Origin: Anaerolineales bacterium UBA5797
GTDB lineage: Bacteria > Chloroflexota > Anaerolineae > Anaerolineales > Villigracilaceae
Assembly (NCBI GenBank): GCA_002418205.1
Contig: DIDP01000086.1
Span: 1-36,124, forward strand
Length of the DNA stretch: 36,124 nt
Direction of reading: 5' to 3'
The notes beneath the pieces are model-generated. The model saw only the letters and a program-made list of their open reading frames with translations. It ran no database searches and was not told the DNA's origin. The position numbers and the translations under genes were made by a program. Each line of letters begins with the position of its first letter. Within the stretch, counting starts at the first letter, position 1. Below are positions 31,342-36,124 of this stretch, one piece after another.

Positions 31342-32598
31342 TTACACTGCTCGTACAGGCTCCGTTGCCTTCACATTTACGGTGGCATGCTCTTCTTCGA
31401 TCAAGGAGTGATCCACCACTCGCAGGTATTTCACGCCGAGCGAGAAAGCCGTCAGGCCGTAGGCGATGATCGCCGCGCCAGCCAGGATCTCGATCAGTGA
31501 CGGGAGGTAGCTGGTATAGGTGATGGCCTGGCCCGGCACATAGGGCATGAGGATCAACAGGCCCGAGATGTTCGTATCCCAGCGGAAGGCGACCACGCCG
31601 GCTGCCACGAGGAAAAGCGCGACCATTCTCCAGAAACGATTCTGGCGTGTCGGCTTGTAAAGCAGGAGGATCATCGGAATGAGCATCCCCAGCAGCATTT
31701 CGCCGACCCAGAAGTTGAAGGCGAGTGGACCTTTGGTGATGAGATGCAGTCCCTCGGTCCGGCCGGGATCGTAGGTGTAGGAGGTCGCAAGGGCATCCCA
31801 GGCGCGGAAGTAGAAGTATCCGATCAGGAGATAGCCGACGAATTGTGCCACACGTTCGATCAGGGCATCGTTCACTTTTGCCTTCCTGGTCAACCGGGAA
31901 GCAAGCATGGTGGCAAAGAGGGTCAGGGATATGCCGCCGACGATGGCTGAGAGCATGAACAACACCGACATCTCAGGTTTGAACCAGAACGGTCTGGCTT
32001 TGATCACACCATAGGTCGCGCCGAGCGATGACTGGTGCAGGCTCGAAAGCCCGAGACCGATGATGGCGAGGAACGGCGCATAATGATGGACATGCGACAT
32101 CTTTGCGGCGATCTTTGGGAAGCGCTTTTGGAGCCACTCAAGATTTGCGATGATCGGCATGGATTCGAGCACCAGCACTGTGAGATAGAGGATCACGCAC
32201 ATGGTCACTTCCCAGAGCAGGGAATGTGTGTTCCAGTAGATCATCGCGTGCCAAAAGCGGTCCGGGCGTCCGATGTCGAGGATTAGCGCCAGCATCGCCA
32301 TGGTGTAGCCGATGAGTCCCACGAATGTGGCTGTGCGCGCGATGGGTTGATACCGCTTCAATCCGAAGAGATAGACGCCCGCGCACAGGCTGAAGGCGCC
32401 GGCAGCCAGCGCAATGGATGAAAGATCGATGGTGATCCACAAGCCCCATGGGACCAGGTCGGTCAGGTTGGTGATGCTCAAACCTTTCCAGAAGACGAGG
32501 ATGCCGCTGACCAAACCTGCGAGCAGGATGACACCCAGAAAACCGAGCCATATTACCCAGGGTGTGATGACAAACCGGGAGCGTAAATTTTTCAACAT
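31342..32598 (-). CDS. NrfD/PsrC-family quinone-interacting membrane subunit
   Basis: A 418-aa protein with about ten transmembrane helices. It carries the NrfD landmarks LTDLVPWGLWITIDLSSIAL and LSSLHQSSLGATYGVIK. GGAGG lies 7 nt before its ATG. It follows the ferredoxin gene by two bases, so its partner is the four-cluster subunit; together with the octaheme cytochrome they form a membrane complex that moves electrons between menaquinone and haems outside the membrane. This NrfD is longer and clearly different from HybB at 21844, and no catalytic molybdenum subunit is adjacent. The complex may therefore be a quinol:cytochrome oxidoreductase of the broad CISM/ACIII-like group, though this is inference. 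Confidence 0.9.
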   Translation of the reverse strand: MLKNLRSRFVITPWVIWLGFLGVILLAGLVSGILVFWKGLSITNLTDLVPWGLWITIDLSSIALAAGAFSLCAGVYLFGLKRYQPIARTATFVGLIGYTMAMLALILDIGRPDRFWHAMIYWNTHSLLWEVTMCVILYLTVLVLESMPIIANLEWLQKRFPKIAAKMSHVHHYAPFLAIIGLGLSSLHQSSLGATYGVIKARPFWFKPEMSVLFMLSAIVGGISLTLFATMLASRLTRKAKVNDALIERVAQFVGYLLIGYFYFRAWDALATSYTYDPGRTEGLHLITKGPLAFNFWVGEMLLGMLIPMILLLYKPTRQNRFWRMVALFLVAAGVVAFRWDTNISGLLILMPYVPGQAITYTSYLPSLIEILAGAAIIAYGLTAFSLGVKYLRVVDHSLIEEEHATVNVKATEPVRAV

Positions 32599-32600
32599 TG

Positions 32601-33374
32601 CTACGCCTCCATTTTCTCAGCGATGGCTGGCAGGTAGTAGACGCGCGGTCCTGTTCCGAGGTTTTCGCGCAGACGGTAATGAGGATTGTTTTGCAGCGCC
32701 TTGCTGACATTTGACTCGGGATCGTTGAGATCACCGAACATGCGCGCGCTGGTGGGGCAGGCAGCCACGCAGGCGGGAGAGGCTTCCCGATCCACGCCCG
32801 GGGTGAGACCAAGTGCAAGGCCGCGGTCGATGTTCTGGTAACAGAAGGAGCACTTCTCCGGCACACCGCGCGGGCGTCGTTCCACCGATGGGGTGCCCCA
32901 TTCGGGCACGGCCGGGTTGTTGCCCTCGAACTTTTCCCAGTTGAAGGAGCGGGCCTCGTACGGGCACGCCACCTGGCAATACCGACAGCCGATGCAGCGG
33001 TCATAATCCATCATGACGATGCCGTCATCGCGGTAGTACGAGGCTTTGACCGGGCAGACTTCCACACACGGGGCTTTTTCACAATGCATGCAGGGACGGG
33101 GTACATAGATCTGCTTGCCGCCAACCATGCCATCCTCAACGACCTTGTTCCACTGGATTTCGGGGTTGACATCATTATTTGCCTGACAGGCGAGCGTGCA
33201 GTAGTTGCACCCGGTGCATTTCGACTGGTCGATGACCATTGCCCATTGGTGTTTGCCCTTGGGCGTGTTGCTCGATGCACCAGTGCCCTGGATCGCGCGC
33301 GTCCCTGCAACGACCGCCACACCGACAGCGGTCAGTTTGAGGAAGTCGCGGCGGTTGTTTTTTTGATTACTCAT
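32601..33374 (-). CDS. Four-cluster ferredoxin subunit (NrfC/HybA/TtrB-like), Tat-exported
   Basis: A 257-aa protein with a Tat signal (NNRRDFLKLTAVGVAVVAG). Four cubane motifs are visible: CTGCNYCTLACQ, CMHCEKAPCVEVCP, CIGCRYCQVACPYEAR, and CSFCYQNID with CVAACP. An insertion between the last two Cys groups (GLALGLTPGVDREASP) is typical of the DmsB/TtrB subfamily. The ATG at 33374 follows GGAGAAAG; the frame is open to 33398. It overlaps the octaheme cytochrome stop by 8 bp. It should pass electrons between the octaheme cytochrome and the NrfD subunit. Confidence 0.92.
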   Translation of the reverse strand: MSNQKNNRRDFLKLTAVGVAVVAGTRAIQGTGASSNTPKGKHQWAMVIDQSKCTGCNYCTLACQANNDVNPEIQWNKVVEDGMVGGKQIYVPRPCMHCEKAPCVEVCPVKASYYRDDGIVMMDYDRCIGCRYCQVACPYEARSFNWEKFEGNNPAVPEWGTPSVERRPRGVPEKCSFCYQNIDRGLALGLTPGVDREASPACVAACPTSARMFGDLNDPESNVSKALQNNPHYRLRENLGTGPRVYYLPAIAEKMEA

Positions 33375-34344
33375 CTTTCTCCTCCGTGTCCGTGTCATGC
33401 TTTACGTTGCGGTGATACCAGCGCTCGAGCCAGGGAGCCAGCACCATGCCGCCGGCGAGGCCGATCAGACCAGCCATCACGGAGAATCCGATCGGGCTGA
33501 CGGGATCAGGTTCCGGGGTGACTGAAGCGAGCTGCATTTCTGCGGGCTCCTCCACGGATACCTGTGCGGCTGTCCCTTCGGCATTCAATGCCTCTGTCGG
33601 GCTGTGCATTTGCTGGGCGTGACAGGTATTGCAGGATTGCAGACTGGCGTTGAAGGAGTGATCGGGAACGGTGTGGGCGGTCCGTTCATCGTTCTCGAGA
33701 TGTTTCACATGGCAATCCACACACGAGATGCCCTGTTGATGATGGGACGTGTAGGAGAAATCCATGCTGTATTCTTTGTGGCAGTTGATGCAAAGTTGCG
33801 AGACCTCGTCGGTCGGGCGTTCTGCGCCGAACGGCACATTGACGGTCTTGAGCGAAGCGCTGTGTGGATCGTGGCAGGTCGCGCAATCCATGCCGCGCTG
33901 GTAGTGTGTGCTTACCTTCCAGTCCTGCCAGCCGAAGCGGGTGTCACTGTGACAGCGCCCGCAAAGGTCGGTGGAACGATCCACGGGCATGGGTGTCTTG
34001 GGGTGATCCGCCGGTGCAGGTCCATGACAGGCTTCACAGGTCACGCCATCCGCCGTATAGGTGGCGGTTGCAGGATCGTAACCGGTGGTGTGGCAGACCA
34101 GGCAGGCGCCGGGCTTTCCCTGGTTTGTCCATTCTTCGATGAAGACCGGGTCGTTGCCGGCCTGACCGTGGGCGCCGTTCTGCCATGCCATTTGAAATTC
34201 AGTATGGCAGACCGTGCATTCCATAGTCTGCTGGTCGACGGGCGGGTTCGATCCGTCCTGCGCACTGGCGACAACCAGTGTAACGCCCGCGGCAAGCAGG
34301 GCGAACATCAGGGCGATCATGATACGTTCGATGCGTGTGCTCAT
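33367..34344 (-). CDS. Octaheme c-type cytochrome, membrane-anchored
   Basis: A 325-aa protein with a signal peptide (IMIALMFALLAAGVTLVVASA) and eight CXXCH sites: CTVCH, CLVCH, CEACH, CGRCH, CATCH, CINCH, CVDCH and CNTCH. Extra His residues near these sites would be distal ligands. A C-terminal helix (IGFSVMAGLIGLAGGMVLAPW) and a basic then acidic tail (RNVKHDTDTEEKDE) anchor it. AAGGAG lies 10-15 nt before the ATG and inside the end of the upstream Cys-rich gene. Its place before the ferredoxin and NrfD genes suggests it is the extracytoplasmic electron carrier of that complex. The haem arrangement does not match a named enzyme I could identify. Confidence 0.9.
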   Translation of the reverse strand: MSTRIERIMIALMFALLAAGVTLVVASAQDGSNPPVDQQTMECTVCHTEFQMAWQNGAHGQAGNDPVFIEEWTNQGKPGACLVCHTTGYDPATATYTADGVTCEACHGPAPADHPKTPMPVDRSTDLCGRCHSDTRFGWQDWKVSTHYQRGMDCATCHDPHSASLKTVNVPFGAERPTDEVSQLCINCHKEYSMDFSYTSHHQQGISCVDCHVKHLENDERTAHTVPDHSFNASLQSCNTCHAQQMHSPTEALNAEGTAAQVSVEEPAEMQLASVTPEPDPVSPIGFSVMAGLIGLAGGMVLAPWLERWYHRNVKHDTDTEEKDE

Positions 34345-34347
34345 CTT

Positions 34348-34692
34348 TTACATTCTCCTTGGTTCAATTGTTAATGTTGGGGTGGGGGCATTGACAAACA
34401 CCTTGCAGTTGAGACACTCCTCCCGCAGGTATCCGTTGGACGTGCGGAAGACCTGCCAGCAGGGCAGGGGCGAGGCGCTTGCAGCACATTCCTTGACCTG
34501 ATCAGGGGCGCATCCTTTGACCTTCCAGCATTCCGGTTTCTGCACAGGCAGAGGATGGAGTTCAGCCTCTGCCTGCCAGTGGGAATCCAATCTGCGCAGG
34601 ACAACGATGAACAGGGCAGTCAATGCTATGGGAATTGCCAATCGCAGGAGAATGCCCGTCAGGATGGCGAGGAGAGATGTTAATGTTTCCAT
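34348..34692 (-). CDS. Small Cys-rich membrane protein of the cytochrome/NrfD operon
   Basis: A 114-aa protein with one N-terminal transmembrane helix (LLAILTGILLRLAIPIALTALFIVVL) and a Cys-rich domain of six or seven Cys: PECWKVKGCAPDQVKEC, PLPCWQVF and EECLNCKVF. The Cys spacing could bind a metal or cluster or form disulfides. GAGG lies 5 nt before the ATG at 34692; the frame opens further upstream to 34779 but through the microprotein gene. Its function is unknown; co-expression points to a role in assembly or electron transfer in the NrfD complex. Confidence 0.75.
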   Translation of the reverse strand: METLTSLLAILTGILLRLAIPIALTALFIVVLRRLDSHWQAEAELHPLPVQKPECWKVKGCAPDQVKECAASASPLPCWQVFRTSNGYLREECLNCKVFVNAPTPTLTIEPRRM

Positions 34693-34699
34693 ATAAGCC

Positions 34700-34819
34700 T
34701 CACATTCGGAACCAGTATTTTGTTTCACGCCGGCGGACCCATTCACCCAGCGCGAGCAGGATACCGAGAGGAACAGCAACCCGGACTACGAAGATGAAGG
34801 CAAGAGCAATTTCGGTCAT
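34700..34819 (-). CDS. 39-aa single-helix membrane microprotein
   Basis: ATG at 34819 begins MTEIALAFIFVVRVAVPLGI and continues to YWFRM, 39 residues, with one predicted helix and a basic WVRRRETKYW end. AAAGGAG lies six bases before the start, the best ribosome binding site of this operon. The stop is 7 bp before the Cys-rich gene. The protein is too short for standard ORF cutoffs. It is likely a small subunit or assembly factor of the NrfD-cytochrome complex. Confidence 0.65.
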   Translation of the reverse strand: MTEIALAFIFVVRVAVPLGILLALGEWVRRRETKYWFRM

Positions 34820-34988
34820 GGCATTCTCCTTTCTCTTTTCTGTTCATAGTTTATGAGAAAGCGGTAAGAAAATAAATTCGGTGGATGCCCGATTTTTGGA
34901 TCGGCGAATCAGCCCAACGCCGAGATCTGATGCGTGGGTTGGATGCCGAATCCTGCCCCAGGGGGTGGTCTGTTTCCCCATAAATCTC

Positions 34989-35004
34989 TGGGGTAATTGC
35001 CCCA
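34989..35004. promoter_or_regulatory. TGGGG-N6-CCCCA palindromic operator, copy 2
   Basis: TGGGGTAATTGCCCCA differs from the copy at 6927-6942 by one central base. It ends 27 bp before TATAAT. It could also influence the divergent NrfD operon, which starts 170 bp away on the other strand. A partial CCCCATAAATCTCTGGGG pairing overlaps it. Confidence 0.6.
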
Positions 35005-35031
35005 CTTTAATGTAACAAATCCAAAATTCTG

Positions 35032-35037
35032 TATAAT
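35032..35037 (+). promoter_or_regulatory. -10 box of the cytochrome lipoprotein promoter
   Basis: A perfect TATAAT; no convincing -35 box lies 16-18 bp upstream, consistent with dependence on an activator at the palindrome. Transcription from here would give a leader of about 200 nt. Confidence 0.5.
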
Positions 35038-35240
35038 TCTATTAATTACGACCTATGGAATAAATTCGATTACATTCATCTATATGGGGGGTGACATCCG
35101 TTATTCACACTGAATAATCTTTAGATTAAGATAAAGGGGAGATTAAAGCCCCCTATAACTTTCCATTTGTTAGGAGGTGTTTTCCAGAAAATTGTTTCCC
35201 GCACCTTTGTAAGAAACCCATTGAAAGGAGAACATTGTAA

Positions 35241-36124
35241 ATGTCACTAAAGAAAGTTCTAATACTTTTGGGAATGCTTATCGTAGTGGCTGTTGTTATT
35301 ACAGCCTGCGGCGGCAAACCCACCTCAACCCCGGTCGCCGAAACGGAAGCTGTTCCCACCGAAGAAGTCATGGTGAAGCCCGCGGCGGAAGTGCCCTATC
35401 TCGCCGCCTGGGAAGGCTCGGCTCACAATGCAACCGACACCGAACCGTTCCGTCACTGGGATGAGGAAGACCCTGCGGAAGTGCCCACTTCCTGCGCGAA
35501 ATGCCACAGCACCCAGGGTTACGAGGATTTCCTGGGCGCCGATGGTTCTGCGGCTGGCGCCGTGGATGTCGCTGTTCCTGCGAAGGAAAATTTTGGCATT
35601 CAGTGCGTGGCCTGCCATAACCCCGTCACTTTGACCAAGACCGATGTCACCTTCCCCTCCGGTGTGACCGTGAGCGCAGGTGATGACAGCCGCTGCATGG
35701 AATGCCATCAGGGGCGTGAGTCGAAGGTGAGCGTGGATCAGAAGATCGCGGATTACGGCGCTACGGATGCCCCCGACGCCGTTCCAGCGCCTGTGAACGA
35801 CCGCGCCTTTGGTTTCAGCAACATTCACTACTACCCCGCCGCTGCCACGTTGTATGGCGGTGTTGCGATGGGTGGTTACCAGTACGATGGCAAAACCTAT
35901 GACGGCAAATTCCGCCATGTGGAAGGGATCGATTCCTGCACGGGTTGTCACGATCCGCATACCCTGCAGGTCAAGGTCGAAACCTGTGCCATGTGCCACG
36001 AAGGCGTTGCCAGTGTGGATGACCTGAAGGATGTCCGCATGGTCTCCTCCGCCTCAGACTATGATGGCGATGGCAACACCGAGGAAGGCGTGTATTACGA
36101 GATCGAGGGCTTGCAGGAGATCCT
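35241..36124 (+). CDS. Multiheme c-type cytochrome lipoprotein, 3' truncated by the window end
   Basis: 294 codons are visible before the window ends. A lipoprotein signal is clear: LGMLIVVAVVITACGG, with the lipobox Cys at residue 23, followed by a Thr/Pro/Glu-rich spacer. Five CXXCH sites follow: CAKCH, CVACH, CMECH, CTGCH and CAMCH. The reading frame has no stop, so the protein continues. GGAG lies 10 nt before the ATG. A membrane-tethered cytochrome on the outer face could accept electrons from the nearby quinone-linked complexes. Its promoter shares the TGGGG-N6-CCCCA operator with the cytochrome operon at 7017. Confidence 0.88.
   Translation, partial: MSLKKVLILLGMLIVVAVVITACGGKPTSTPVAETEAVPTEEVMVKPAAEVPYLAAWEGSAHNATDTEPFRHWDEEDPAEVPTSCAKCHSTQGYEDFLGADGSAAGAVDVAVPAKENFGIQCVACHNPVTLTKTDVTFPSGVTVSAGDDSRCMECHQGRESKVSVDQKIADYGATDAPDAVPAPVNDRAFGFSNIHYYPAAATLYGGVAMGGYQYDGKTYDGKFRHVEGIDSCTGCHDPHTLQVKVETCAMCHEGVASVDDLKDVRMVSSASDYDGDGNTEEGVYYEIEGLQEI

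Larger units (their letters stand above)
34820..35240. other. Divergent intergenic region with operator, promoter and long leader
   Basis: This 421-bp AT-rich region separates the minus-strand NrfD operon from the plus-strand cytochrome lipoprotein gene. It holds the palindrome at 34989-35004 and TATAAT at 35032-35037, then a leader of about 200 nt. The leader contains an AGGGG...CCCCT mini-hairpin near 35137-35155 and an orphan AGGAGGT near 35173. No gene could be supported. Confidence 0.6.

Noticed and set aside
35173..35212. Leader peptide starting at TTG after AGGAGGT in the 35.2 kb leader
   Set aside because: Only six codons with a rare start and a long spacing; too weak to call a gene.

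Overview
The window most likely comes from an anaerobic, H2-metabolising bacterium of the phylum Chloroflexota, probably Anaerolineae-like. This is inferred from gene content: HdrABC-MvhDGA, a Hyb-type uptake hydrogenase, NrfD modules, many multiheme cytochromes, moderately high GC and dispersed GTCATTGCGAGGA-type palindromes. No rRNA or tRNA gene was seen, so the placement is not firm.

Layout. Positions 1-6.8 kb hold ordinary genes: the end of a dihydropyrimidinase-like amidohydrolase, a minus-strand operon of two PlsC-like acyltransferases and a hypothetical protein, a PilZ protein, a small membrane protein, a thiolase, a secreted protein and an HExxH protein. Positions 6.9-11.2 kb hold a cytochrome operon: a nonaheme cytochrome c, a cytochrome b fused to a cytochrome c domain, and a NapC-like nine-haem protein. 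Positions 11.4-18.9 kb hold hdrC-hdrB-hdrA-mvhD-mvhG-(83 aa)-mvhA-(cNMP-binding protein), an electron-bifurcating hydrogenase/heterodisulfide reductase-type complex. A 14-bp-stem terminator and a maturation protease follow. Positions 19.9-25.3 kb hold a Hyb-type membrane-bound [NiFe] hydrogenase in the order hybO-A-B-C-D. Positions 25.4-31.3 kb hold hypA-B-F-C-D-E, which build the NiFe(CN)2CO site for both enzymes. Positions 31.3-34.8 kb (minus strand) hold a second quinone-linked module: a 39-aa membrane microprotein, a Cys-rich membrane protein, an octaheme cytochrome, a four-cluster ferredoxin and an NrfD protein. From 35.2 kb a multiheme lipoprotein runs off the window end.

The strongest observation is that hybC has an in-frame UGA at codon 63, exactly where the second cysteine of the L1 nickel-binding motif (RxCGxC) belongs. 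The remaining 529 codons are open, and a bSECIS-like hairpin starts 17 nt after the UGA. If decoded, this would be selenocysteine at a bridging ligand of the NiFe site. Classical [NiFeSe] enzymes carry it at the terminal L2 ligand. A nonsense mutation or sequence error remains the alternative.

Two shared regulatory signatures link the respiratory genes. A TGGGGTRATTGCCCCA palindrome lies 27-29 bp before a TATAAT box upstream of both the 7.0 kb cytochrome operon and the 35.2 kb cytochrome lipoprotein gene. Rex/CRP-like TTGTGA-N6-TCACAA sites precede both hydrogenase operons. Together the genes suggest H2 oxidation at the membrane (Hyb, feeding the quinone pool and multiheme cytochromes) alongside cytoplasmic H2/ferredoxin/disulfide bifurcation (Mvh-Hdr), under redox control.
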